Of a stretch of DNA of 64,000 nt, positions 20,567 to 30,645 are shown in pieces. The notes below the pieces were generated by a model. It was not told the origin of the DNA, searched no databases, and worked only from the letters and a program-made list of their open reading frames with translations. Made by a program: the position numbers and the translations under genes. Location: positions 801,473 to 865,472 of the forward strand of contig NZ_CP034841.1 in assembly GCF_004216495.1 (NCBI RefSeq), given 5' to 3'. How positions within the stretch are numbered: the stretch's first letter is position 1; each line of letters opens with the position of its first letter. This DNA comes from Mycoplasmopsis phocirhinis (GTDB lineage Bacteria > Bacillota_I > Bacilli_A > Mycoplasmatales > Metamycoplasmataceae).

Positions 20567-20586
20567 TTATTAATTTATTTAAGTAA

Positions 20587-20606
20587 TTTGAAATTTTAAT
20601 TTCAAA
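20587..20606 (+). promoter_or_regulatory. Hairpin in the rpsE-rplO gap
   Basis: A perfect 8-bp stem (TTTGAAAT/ATTTCAAA, TTTA loop) lies in the 78-base gap where rpmD is normally found. With no T-run after it, it may be an RNA-processing or stability element rather than a terminator. Confidence 0.35.
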
Positions 20607-20644
20607 ACAACTTATAAATTAATATTTAGATGAAAGGAAAAAAT

Positions 20645-21094
20645 ATGCAAATAAAATTACATGAATTAAAACCTACTGCTGGTTCACGTAAAGATAAACA
20701 TCGTGTTGGTAGAGGTCACGCTGCTGGTAAAGGTAAACAAGCTGGTAAAGGTCAATCTGGTCAAAATAAACGTCATGGACACAGACCTGGTTTTGAAGGT
20801 GGTCAAACTCCTTGATTTCGTCGTATTGGAAAACGTGGTTTTAACAACGTTAACCACGTTGAATATCAAGTTGTGAATTTAAAAGATTTAGAACAAAAAT
20901 TTAGTGCTAATGACACTGTTAATATTGAAACCTTAATTAAGGCTAATTTAATTAAAAGAAATTTACCAATTAAAATTTTGGCAAACGGTAAACTAACTAA
21001 AAAACTTTTAGTTAATGTTCATGCAGCTTCGCAAAGTGCTAAAGATGCAATTGCTGCCGCTGGTGGTAAATTTGAAGATTTATCTTTAACTTAA
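20645..21094 (+). CDS. rplO: 50S ribosomal protein L15
   Basis: The 149-residue product has [38 protein letters not shown] (Trp as TGA) and a C-terminal [13 protein letters not shown] block. AAAGGAAA precedes the ATG. It is the last gene of the operon: a terminator follows, and secY, which nearly always comes next, is not here. Confidence 0.97.
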
Positions 21095-21123
21095 TTTAAT
21101 ACCATTGATAAATTTATTAAGAT

Positions 21124-21153
21124 TACCAAACACTACAAAATGTTTGGTTTTTT
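21124..21153 (+). terminator. Terminator of the S10-spc operon
   Basis: Stem ACCAAACA/TGTTTGGT with an 8-base loop, followed by a run of T, 30 bases after the rplO stop. It ends the operon before secY. Confidence 0.85.
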
Positions 21154-21208
21154 TGTTAAAACAATTATTTTAAAGTTAATATTTTCACTTATGTGCTAAA
21201 TTTTAGTC

Positions 21209-21214
21209 TATAAT
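21209..21214 (+). promoter_or_regulatory. -10 element of the secreted-protein gene
   Basis: TATAAT, about 94 bases before the ATG at 21308. The leader contains a perfect 10-bp inverted repeat, AGATTTAATT (21249-21258) and AATTAAATCT (21279-21288), about 20 bases before the start. Confidence 0.5.
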
Positions 21215-21307
21215 TAAAATTTTGTTAAAATTAAATGACTAAAAATTAAGATTTAATTGCAAAAAATAAAATTAAGGTAATTAAATCTAAAATTTAGAAA
21301 GGAAATT

Positions 21308-22459
21308 ATGAACAAAATTAAATTATCATTAATTTTAACAACTTTCGCTTCTGTTGCGACTATTCCGCTTGCAGTAGTAGCGTATGTTGATAAAAAAGTT
21401 CAAGACAAAAAACCATCTACACCGCAACAACCATCAACACCTCAAATAGATTTTAACAATCTTAATTCAACGGTTAAAATCTCATACAAAAATAAAGAAA
21501 ATGTTAGATTTTCTACTCTACCAGATAATATAACTTCGCAAAATATTGTATTTAAATTACCACAACAAACAAGTGTGCAATTTATTTCAGCACTAAAACA
21601 AAACGATAAAATTATTGTAACTTATAAACTAACAAAACAAAATCAAAGCTCGAATAATTTTATTCAACAAATCTCAAATAACGGTTTTAAAGCAGAATTA
21701 AATGCCCAAGAACTTATGAATGAAGCAAATGCTAATGTTGAGTTTAAACAAAGTGCTTACAATAAAAAATGATCACAAATAAATCAATTAAGTGCTCAAG
21801 ACTTTGATTTATCAACTCAAAACGATGTTAAAATTAATTTTATTGGCGCCAAAACACAAAATAATAAAAGTGTGGTTGAATATTCATTAACTAAAAATGG
21901 AATTTCGTATAACTATACTAAAGAATTTGATAACCGATTAAAATTTAAAAAATACTCGCAAAATTTCAAAATTAACGAAATTACCTATAATAATACATCT
22001 AAAACACCAAGAATTTTAGTTTATGTTGATATTTTAAAAGCTGATTTAACAGCAGATGAATATTTAAAAGATGCTCCATTTATCTTTGGTAAATGACAAA
22101 GACCTAGCGATGATAAAAGATTTATAATATCAGTTTTAGGTATTAGTAATGACATCGAATCGCGGGGAAAACTAAACGTTTTTGTTCAAAAAATTACTGA
22201 CAAAAGATTGCAAATTTGAATTCAAACTGACACCACAATAGCTGATTTTTCAAAACTATTTAACAGCAAAAGAATTGTTTTAATAAGTGAAAATCCTAGT
22301 TTTAATAATAACGAAAAAGATGAAATTTCACCTACAGGCTTTACTGAAATTGAAATTGATAAATCAGTTTTAAACAATAGAGAAACTAATTTAGCCTTAA
22401 CTCAAAAAGCTTCACAACTTGACGAATTAAATCAAGTTATCGTTTGAAGAGGAAAATAA
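21308..22459 (+). CDS. Secreted or membrane-anchored surface protein, unrecognised
   Basis: The 383-residue protein has a basic-hydrophobic N-terminus (MNKIKLSLILTTFASVATIPLAV) that looks like a signal peptide or uncleaved anchor, but there is no cysteine at a lipobox, so it is not a lipoprotein. A proline-rich spacer with a PSTPQQPSTPQ repeat follows (about residues 35-49). The rest is Asn/Lys/Gln-rich with repeated beta-type segments; two modules around residues 60-145 and 165-245 each have a KINF/KISYK-like start and may be related. Trp is TGA. AAAGGAAATTATG gives a good start. Function unknown; a species-specific surface protein is likely. Confidence 0.75.
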
Positions 22460-22466
22460 TATTTTT

Positions 22467-22507
22467 AAAAATATTTAGCAAATTTTAACGTTGCTAGATA
22501 TTTTTTT
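22467..22507 (+). terminator. Terminator after the surface protein gene
   Basis: A 15-base stem (AAAAATATTTAGCAA 22467-22481 against TTGCTAGATATTTTT 22491-22505, one G-T pair) ends in a T-run just after the stop codon. Confidence 0.8.
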
Positions 22508-22684
22508 AGTTTTGCTTTAAATATTAGGTATATTAAATTTTGATTTTAATTAAACTTAATTTTTTTTATTTTAGTTTTTGCGCATTGATTACATATAAAT
22601 ACATCTTTTGCAATTTAAAAAATGAAAAAATAACCAAAAAAAACATTGTTTTAGCATTTTTTATATTTTTTTTAAAAAATCATA

Positions 22685-22690
22685 TACAAT
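22685..22690 (+). promoter_or_regulatory. Possible -10 of the permease gene
   Basis: TACAAT within TATACAATG, 23 bases before the permease ATG, with AGAAAGGA as ribosome site. The rest of the 254-base gap (22460-22713) is A/T-rich and shows no gene. Confidence 0.35.
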
Positions 22691-22713
22691 GTTATTGTTA
22701 GTAGAAAGGAATT

Positions 22714-24408
22714 ATGAATAAAAAATTTAACGAAAAAACATTTATTTTTTATGGAATAAATTATATTGTTGGGTTTGGTTTTATAGCAACAATTTCAAGT
22801 GTTATAAAAACAGGTCAATGAGGTATTTTAATTTTTGCTCTAACTGCGTTAATTGCTGGTGGAGTTATGTTAGCATTTGCTCGTGGGGCACAACTTTATG
22901 GCACCCAAATTGGTGGTTCATACGCATATGTTAAAGAAGCGTTTCCAAAAGCTAGACCTGTCTGGTTTGCAAATGGTTGGAATCAATTTATGCAAGCTCC
23001 ACTGTTTTCAGCAACAACGCCTTTGTTTTTTTCTGGAATTGCGTCGTTATTTATTAAATCACAACAGTATCAACTATTGATGCAATTTGGTTCTTTGGCC
23101 TTTTTTGTAATTTTAACAATTATTTCAGCAATGAGTTTGAATGTGTCAAAAAAGGTTATAACAGCCACTGCTATTGTTAAATGAATAGGAATAGCAATAA
23201 TGTTTGTGGGAATTATTTATTTAGCAATAAGAAATCCTCACATTCAACTTTTAGATAAAAAAAATCTAACTAAAGTTTCACCTTATATTTTAATTACATC
23301 AATTTTGAATTTTATTTACTCTTATGGGGGAGTAGAAGGATTGGCTGGATTATCTAGCGAAGTTAATACAAAAAATTTTAGACGAATTCTTTTAAGTTTA
23401 TTTGGTATTATCATTGCTATTTATACAGTGTTTTACATTATTTTCAATTTTGTTCCTCAAATTGAAACTAATAACTCAAATTTTGTTGCAGCACTATTAC
23501 ATAGAGCCTTTGGTATTTCAGGTTTAATCGTGTTTGCAATATCATTATTATTTAGACAAATAACTTCAACAGTTTTTTCAATGGTATATTACGCTAAGAC
23601 AGTTGTGCCTTTAGCTCAAGATGGTTTTTTACCATACAGTTTAGCTAAAAGAGATAAAAACGGTACACACCGTAATGCGACAATATTTGTAACAATAATT
23701 ACAGTTTTGGCGATGATTGTATTTTCAATTATTCCAAGCTTATTTAATGTTTCTGATCGTTTTGGAACCATTTTACAGGCTGGTAATTTAGTCTTCTTTA
23801 TTCAATACTTATTTGCCGTAATTGCTATTTTAACGATTTCATTTAAGAATAAAGAATTAAAAATCCCAATGTGAGAGCGTATTATTTATATAATTGTTGC
23901 TACGCTAATTGCTTTTATCGCATTAGTAACATTATTCCCGCCTATTGTTGGCGAAAATTATGATGCTTCTTCAATTATTATCATCAGCTCATATTTAGGG
24001 TTCGTTGTATTGGGTTTTGTAGTTTGAGGTATTTTTTACGCTTACGATAAAAAAGTCTCAACAAAAAGATATTTAACAAACTTAAACTCAGCTAAAAATA
24101 GTTTTACTTCTAACGATTCATCATATAAATTATTTGAAAATGTGATTTATACAACTGATTATGTTAAATTGCCACAATTATCGCAAAATGACAATTTATA
24201 TATGTTATACCTAAAAGATTTAGAAAATTTAAGCCCGGAAAAAGCAATGAAACAATTAAAAACAATTCAAAATTTTAATTTTATTGAATCACATAAAAGT
24301 GTTGTTGTTGTGCAAGATTTTAAACAATTTAAGTACAAAAATGAATTTAAATCATTTTTAGACAAACAACAAACAAACAATTTACAATGAGTAATTGTAG
24401 AGAAATAG
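22714..24408 (+). CDS. APC-family amino acid permease with C-terminal soluble domain
   Basis: The 564-residue protein has about 12 hydrophobic segments between residues 10 and 450 and the family features GFGFIATISSVIKTG near the N-terminus and a YSYGGVEGLAGLSSEV motif around residue 210. It belongs to the amino acid-polyamine-organocation superfamily; the substrate cannot be told. After the last membrane segment about 115 hydrophilic residues remain, with a small alpha/beta pattern (VIYTTDYVKLP ... SHKSVVVVQDF ... WVIVEK), longer than in typical APC permeases and possibly a regulatory domain. Trp is encoded by both TGG and TGA. A terminator follows. Confidence 0.85.
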
Positions 24409-24413
24409 TTTTA

Positions 24414-24437
24414 ACCACTTTTATAGTGGTTTTTTTA
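24414..24437 (+). terminator. Terminator after the permease gene
   Basis: Stem ACCACT/AGTGGT with a 5-base loop followed by T7, starting 6 bases after the stop. Confidence 0.8.
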
Positions 24438-24463
24438 TTTCAAATGATCAATTAAACTTTTAG

Positions 24464-24469
24464 TATAAT
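24464..24469 (+). promoter_or_regulatory. -10 element, leaderless start
   Basis: TATAAT ends 7 bases before the ATG at 24477 with no Shine-Dalgarno between, so transcription is expected to begin at the start codon itself. Confidence 0.6.
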
Positions 24470-24476
24470 GAATTAT

Positions 24477-24869
24477 ATGCAAAAATTAGTGAAAAATAAA
24501 TACGAAAAATATCGTCATTTTGGTCGGATTTATTATTTAATTATGGTGATAAGTTCAATAATTACTGTAATTATTTCATTTTTATGAGCAAACAAAGTAT
24601 TTCCCTTTGCCCAAAACTCACTTAAAAGTTGAAATATTGTATACGCAATAATAGTTACATTATTTAGTTTTGCAGGCTTATATGTTTTTATGATTTTAAT
24701 GTTAATTAATAGTTTTGTGTATAAATTAGAACATATCAAAGAAATTAATAATAAAAAGAAGCACGATCATATCAAGCAAAAAATTCAAAACCAAAGTAAA
24801 TGACTAGATATTTTAGCTTTTGATAAGTCATTATCTTATAACCTTTATTTAACCTCAAAATCGCAATAA
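24477..24869 (+). CDS. Small membrane protein with two transmembrane segments
   Basis: The 130-residue product, readable only with TGA as Trp, has a basic N-terminus, membrane segments at about residues 20-38 and 57-80, and a charged Lys/His-rich C-terminal tail. The positive-inside pattern puts both ends in the cytoplasm. No family is recognised. It lies between a terminator and a long convergent terminator and is therefore a single-gene transcript, probably leaderless. Confidence 0.7.
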
Positions 24870-24909
24870 TTATTTGAATATTAAGTTTTATTTAACTAAG
24901 TTAAAATTA

Positions 24910-24955
24910 AAAATTTCGACCAAACAGCGATTGTAAGATGTTTGGTCGAAATTTT
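24910..24955. terminator. Strong bidirectional terminator
   Basis: A perfect 17-bp stem with A-run on the left and T-run on the right separates the plus-strand small membrane protein gene from the convergent lipoprotein gene. Confidence 0.85.
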
Positions 24956-24959
24956 AATA

Positions 24960-27071
24960 TTATCTATTTGTCGGTTCGGCAATAGAATTGGTGTATGCTT
25001 GATCAGGGATAATAACTTTTTGTTGTGAACGTAAAGTTTCGTTTAAATATTCGCTCATTGCTCTTTCAAATTGAGAATTATCTAAACTATCTTTTTTAGT
25101 TGGATCTGTTGTTAGTTTGGCAAAATCTATTAAGGTATTAATATATTTATCTCCTTCGTACGCTAAATCAATTGTTTTAACTTTCGTAGTGTCAATCATC
25201 GAATATCCATCACCACCGGCTAAAATAAAGTCATTTGTTGTGATATAGTAATATGTTTGTGGTTCAATATTTTTATTGTTAATTTTGAATGAGGTTTCAT
25301 CTGGTACTCAAACATATTCTTGTTTTTGTGTTTTTTCGTTTAATTTTTGCACAACATTTACTGTGTAAGCCACATTGCTCGATAATTGCGCAAAACCACC
25401 AGATCTACCTCTAGATAAACCATGTTTTAGTACATTTGTTAAAACTTCGCCTTTTACTCTTACTGTTGAGATTCGATTACCAAAAGGACTAACAGATAAC
25501 GCATCACCTTTAGAAATTTCACCTTGGGCAAAGTTTGCTCTTAAACCGCCACCATTAACTAAACCAATTGAATTATCAAGACTGGCAGGAGTTCAACCTT
25601 GGTGAGATGTTCAAGGTTTTTCTTTAATAAAACCTCATGCAATTGAATCGGCAGCAAACACACCTAATGAAGTAGGTAAAATTCGACCAATTCAATAAGG
25701 GGTATTATCAATTTCTTTTGTTGTTGTATGTTCAAATACACCAGGTGAAGTAAAAGCAACTACTTTATTATCTTTATCAAAAGCTTTTTTTAGTCTTTGA
25801 ACTAATCTTAGGCTTAAGTCGGCATTATATATTTCAATTTGGTCAATATTTCTTAAGACTTGGTGAACTTCTTCAATTTTGCCTGTTTGATTATTGAAAG
25901 TTAAATCAATATCACCTAAATATTTAGTATATGCTTCGGTCTGGGTTATATAAATATTTTTTTTAGGGGCATTTTTTTTGTTTATTTCAACATATGTATG
26001 GCTGTGCCCATCTAAAATTAAGTCTAAATCTTGGGGACTGTTTTGTGCTAAATATTCTGAAGTTCATTTAGCCTCATTTCTACCGGTTCCTAGATGTGTA
26101 GTAGCGATTATAAATTGAATTTCAGGGTGAGCTTTTTTAATTTCAGCAATTACTTGTTTAGAAGATTCAACAGGATCTCTAAATTCAACTAGGGCCGAAT
26201 TTCTCGGATGTGATGTATATACGGTATCAGGTGTAGTTAGAGCAAAAATTGCTACTTTAATTCCATTTTCTAATTGTTTTATAATATAAGGCTCAAAAAC
26301 TCTTTTGCCAACTTTATTTTGGTCATAGCCATCTGGTTTAGTTGCTAAATTACTTAAATCTTTATAGTAAATATTAGCAGAAATAAATGGTGTGACAACT
26401 CCGTGTTTACTTTGGCTTGAATTTTTATTTAAATTTAAAATGTGTTCCAAACCATAATCGAATTCATGATTACCAACAGCTATTGAGTCGTATCGCATAT
26501 ACTTAGCAATTTCAGTTATGGTTTTACCTTTGTCCGAATCGGATAAAGGCAAACCTTGAATTAAATCACCTGCTGACAACAATAAATCACGATTTTTATC
26601 GGCTAAATATTTGGAAGTTTCAATCATTCCGCTATAACGATTAAATCTAGAATCGTCAAATTCTAAACGACCGTGTTCATCGTTAGAGTGAAAAATTTTG
26701 ACACTTCTTAATTTTGAATTTTGTGATTTTTCTGCTTGTCTTAATTTTGTGAATAATAAATTATATTTTTTAACCAATGGTTTAAGAACTGTGTTGGCTT
26801 CAAAAAACAAATCAAAAATACTATTTTCAATTTCTAATTTTTCATTTTCATTTGCTTTGTTTAGTTTTTGTTTAAGTTGATTTAATTTTTGAGCAAATTC
26901 AACCATTTTTTGATTATATTCAATATTATTTTGTTTATATTCTTGCCTGATTTTTTCGACATCTTCTTCTTTATTAGTTTTAGAACTACAACTTATAGCA
27001 ATGATAGGCATTACTGTAGTTGAAGCAACAGCACCTATTAAAAATTTTTTAAAAATGTTTTTATTTTTCAT
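24960..27071 (-). CDS. 5'-nucleotidase-like lipoprotein (UshA family)
   Basis: A surface-anchored metallophosphoesterase, likely releasing phosphate from nucleotides or related esters for salvage. The 703-residue product has a lipoprotein signal ending AIISIAC-type lipobox (seen as IAISCSS, Cys about residue 29), then a ~95-residue charged coiled-coil spacer (about 35-115), then the two-domain fold: FHSNDEHGRLE (metal-binding DxH variant), LLSAGDLIQG, AVGNHEFDYG, TTHLGTG, LDGHSHT, and the C-terminal substrate domain with GGGLRA, KGDALSVSPFGN and NDFILAGGDGY. Several Trp are TGA. Start ATG at 27071 has a GGGG ribosome site; an upstream ATG at 27122 lacks one and would bury the signal peptide. 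Single-gene transcript. Confidence 0.9.
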
Positions 27072-27215
27072 ATCTACCCCTTTTGTTTCTATATAAATTA
27101 TTATAGAATACTTATGAACCAAGACAAATAAAATAACTTGTTTTGACGCTTTTTTCAGTATAAATGTTGTTAAAAACTCTAAATATTATTAAATTTAAAG
27201 TCTAAAAAGGTAAGG

Positions 27216-28571
27216 ATGGCGAACATAAAATATTTAACTATTGATTATGCTAATATAAAAAAATATATAGCTCAAGGTTATATTGAAGTTTTAAAATTAG
27301 CAAATAATATCAATAAATACACCATTGTCAAACAGATAAAAAATTACTTTTGAATAAAATGAATGTTAAAAGAAGAATTAAACATTCTTAAACATGTAAG
27401 AGTAGTCAATTTATCTATGCCAAAGGTTTTTGCAATCGACAATTATGCTTTTGAAAACAATAAATATTTAGTAAAAATAATGGCCCCAAATGTTGAATAT
27501 ATCGGTGAAGAAGCATTTTTGAATTGTTATTCATTAAAAAAAGTAGAACTTATAAATACAAAAACAATAGCTAAAGCAGCTTTTCAAAATTGTAGATCAC
27601 TAAGAAATATCAATTTAAAAAACGCTGAAAACATTGACGATTATGCGTTTAAAAATTGTCACTTACTAAATAGAATTATTATGCCAAATATCAATCAAAT
27701 AGGTGCAAGTGTTTTTGAAAATACTATTTTTTTACATAAATTATTAAAATATAATGCACAAAATTTAGCAATATTTAATGGGATTTTAATTGGTGCTAAA
27801 AATGTTAAAGATCATTTACTTTTACCCGATGAAATAAAAATTATAAGTGGAGAAGTTTTTGAAAATTGTCATTCATTAATGACTCTAATTGCTCCAAATG
27901 TAATTGAAATAGGTCAATGAGCATTTAGTGGTTGTAAAAATTTGACTAACGTTGAAATGCCTAAAGTTAGAAAAATTGGTGTTAATGCTTTTAGTGAATG
28001 TCAATCTTTAATCAATATAAATATTCATAAGGCAACTGAAATTAATGATTTAGCGTTTAATAATTGTTTAAATTTAAAAAATATTAAGTTAGATAATATT
28101 GAAAAGATTGGTATTAATGTCTTTAATAATACTGAATTTTTAAAATTTTTAATTGCGGATCACCCACAGAATTTAGCTATTATAAATGGTATTTTAATAG
28201 ATGCAAAAACTGCAAAAGCAGATCTGATCTTGAATAAAAACGTAAAAATAATTAACGATATTGCTTTTAAAAACAATCAATATTTAACAAGTATAACGAT
28301 GCCAAATGTAATTAAAATCGGTAATCATGCTTTTGAGAATTGCCAATCATTATTTAAAATTGTGGCTCCTCAAACAATTGAAATAGGTTATTTAGCCTTT
28401 GCTGATAATGTTTCGCTTCAATTTGTTGAAATATCCGTAATAAAAAAGATTAATTTTAATGCGTTTAAAAATGTTAAACTAACATATCAAAATCTTAAAT
28501 TACCTCATCGAATTACAGAAGACAAATTTAATGAAATGATTAAAAGTGAAACTATATTAGATAAGAAATAA
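27216..28571 (+). CDS. BspA-like leucine-rich repeat protein, no signal peptide
   Basis: The 451-residue protein is built from about fifteen 23-residue repeats of the Treponema BspA type (LRR_5), with the recurring pattern I-x-x-x-A-F-x-N-C-x-S-L-x-x-I-x-x-P-x-V-x-x-I. Two larger halves are evident, each interrupted by a related insert (NLAIFNGILIGAK around residue 190, NLAIINGILIDAK around 325). No signal peptide or membrane segment is visible, so it should be cytoplasmic unless exported another way, unlike BspA adhesins. AAGG precedes the ATG. Two TGA Trp codons near residues 46 and 48 and one at about 235 are required. Function unknown. Confidence 0.85.
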
Positions 28572-28574
28572 AAA

Positions 28575-28603
28575 TGTCAAAAGTAGATTAAATACTTTTG
28601 ACA
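28575..28603 (-). terminator. Terminator downstream of tRNA-Trp
   Basis: A perfect 11-bp stem TGTCAAAAGTA/TACTTTTGACA with a 7-base loop. Read on the minus strand it is followed by a T-rich run, so it terminates the tRNA transcript; it may also trim the LRR-gene mRNA. Confidence 0.65.
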
Positions 28604-28618
28604 AGGTGCAATAACATA

Positions 28619-28692
28619 TGGCAGGGGTTAAAGGAATCGAACCCTTGCAAGCAGTTTTGGAGACTGCAGTACTACCATTATACTAAACCCCC
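28619..28692 (-). tRNA. tRNA-Trp (anticodon CCA)
   Basis: A 74-base cloverleaf on the minus strand with an encoded 3' CCA. Acceptor stem GGGGGTT pairs with AACCCCT, allowing one G-T at position 1. The anticodon stem GCAGT/ACTGC holds loop CTCCAAA, giving anticodon CCA, and the T-arm has GGGTTCGATTCC. CCA reads UGG. UGA, used far more often for Trp in this window, requires a separate tRNA-Trp(UCA) elsewhere. Confidence 0.95.
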
Positions 28693-28713
28693 AGATTATG
28701 TCCAATGACATAA

Positions 28714-29814
28714 TTATTTTCCAAATTTAAAATGACAAATATCTCCGTCTTTTATTGGATAATTTTTACCTTCCGAACGAATTTTACCAGCTGCTTTTAC
28801 TGCGTTTTCAGAACCGTAACTGATAAAATCATCATAACTAATTACATCAGCTTTTATAAATTTTTTTTCAAAATCACTATGTATAATTCCGGCACATTGA
28901 GGCGCTAACATTCCGTCATTAAACACTCAAGCTCTAACTTCTATTTGTCCAACGGTAAAATATGTTTTTAGTTTTAATAAATCAAATGCTTCGCGTGTCA
29001 GTAAGTCTAAACCACTAAATTTAATATCATAGGAATTCAACCATTCATTGGCTTCATCTTCATTCATTTGAGTTATTTCGCTTTCTAATTGAACACTAAT
29101 AGCTAAAACTTTATCGTCTTGATTTAAAGATTGAATAAATTTATTATATATATGGTCATTTTGGTAATTAGCAATTTGCTCACTTGATAAATTCGCAACA
29201 TAAATCATTGGTTTAGCTGTTAATAAATGATAACCGCGCATAATTTTTTGTTCTTCATCACTAAAATTTTTTATTTGTCTAATTGGTATAGAATTTTCTA
29301 AATTTTGTTGTAATTTAACACATAAATTTTGTTCCAAGAGTGCTGATTTATCGCCTGCTTTAGCTTTTTTAGCAATACGATTTAGAATGTTTTTAACTGT
29401 TTCAAGGTCAGCTAAAATTAATTCTAAATTAATTACTTCTTTATCATTGACAGGATTAATTTCATTAGCAACATGCATTATGTCTTTATTTTCAAAACAA
29501 CGTACAACATGAATAATTGCATCTACTTCGCGAATATTACCTAAAAACTTATTACCTAAACCTTCACCACGTGAAGCTCCCTGGACTAAACCAGCGATAT
29601 CCACAAAATCAAAAGTGGCTGGTACAATTTTATTAGGCTTAACTAATGAAGCCAATTCGTATAAACGCGAATCTTTTAAAGGAACACTGCTAATGTTTGG
29701 CTCTATTGTGGTGAAAGCATAATTACTTGCTTCAACTTGATATTTTGTTAAAGCACTAAATAAAGTGCTTTTGCCAACGTTTGGCAAACCTACAATTCCT
29801 GCTTTTAAAGACAT
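28714..29814 (-). CDS. ychF: Ribosome-binding ATPase YchF
   Basis: YchF (OLA1) is an Obg-family protein that prefers ATP and associates with ribosomes. The 366-residue product has G1 GLPNVGKST at residues 9-17, the FTTIEPN switch region, [21 protein letters not shown] (quoted in part), a coiled-coil insert, and a C-terminal TGS domain with [14 protein letters not shown], where the Trp is TGA. GGAGGTAATATG gives a strong start. It reads toward the tRNA gene. Confidence 0.97.
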
Positions 29815-29955
29815 ATTACCTCCATTAATTTAAGTATGTATATTTTACCAAAAACTTAATTTTGCTTTTAATTTGTTTTAATTATGTTGCCTGATTTAAT
29901 TTGTATAAAAAATTAGCATTGGATAATGCTAATTTTTGGTTATAAGTTGTTTAAA

Positions 29956-30613
29956 TTATTTAAAAAAATCTTTTCTTGCTTGTTGTTTAGTTTCTTGTGA
30001 AGCAGCGAAAGGAATTCTTGTAGTATAACCTAATTTTGAAGCAACTATCATTTTTGTAGGTCATTCATTAACTTCTCTATTTCACTGGAATACAGTATCA
30101 TTATACAAGTCTCTAGCTGCTGTTATTTCTTTTTGTAAGTATGAATTTTGTTGTAAAACATCTCTTAATTCACCGTGTGCTTTTAATTCTGGATAATTTT
30201 CTAATTGAACATTAATTGAACCTAATGCTGAATCAATTGAGGTAGATACTTGCGATCTTGATTCATCGTTTAAACTTACCCCACTACGATAAGCAGCTAC
30301 TGTTTTCATTTAAATCAATTGCTTTAGATAAAATTGAAGCAGCATTTGTTAGAATTTGTACTCTTTGCTCTAAAAAATTATCAATTTGTGAAGCATTATG
30401 TTGGATTTTTTGCTCTAGTTGTGCTAAACGGTTTTTAGCTTTTGTTTTTTTGTATAAAAACACAATTCCCGGAATAATGAATAAAACTCAAAGCAAAACT
30501 TCAAATATTATTGAGCCAACTCCAGTTTTAATTTGAATACGTTTGTTTATTACATTGACGTCATGACCATTTTCTAATACTGGTCCGTTCATTTCGTCTA
30601 ACTGATTTGCCAT
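29956..30613 (-). pseudogene. lemA: LemA-family membrane protein, frameshifted
   Basis: Two frames together give one LemA protein. The first (30613 to about 30303) has a hydrophilic start, one membrane segment (LLWVLFIIPGIVFLY, Trp TGA) and the helical KNRLAQLEQKIQHNASQIDNFL region; the second (from about 30309 down to 29956) continues TVAAYRSGVSL through EITAARDLYNDTVFQWN and PTKMIVASKLGY. The total of 658 bases is one more than a multiple of three. The join falls at GAAAACA near 30306: removing one A restores a continuous frame. The upstream frame stops at 30284. It may be a true null mutation, a sequencing indel, or a case where the ATG at 30309 allows separate translation. It follows the DUF3137-like gene by 32 bases. 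Confidence 0.8.
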
Positions 30614-30645
30614 TTTTTCTCCTTCAATTTTTATTTGCGAGATAA

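Noticed and set aside
30284..30613. Programmed ribosomal frameshifting in lemA
   Set aside because: The GAAAACA site is not a known slippery heptamer with a downstream structure; an indel is the simpler explanation.
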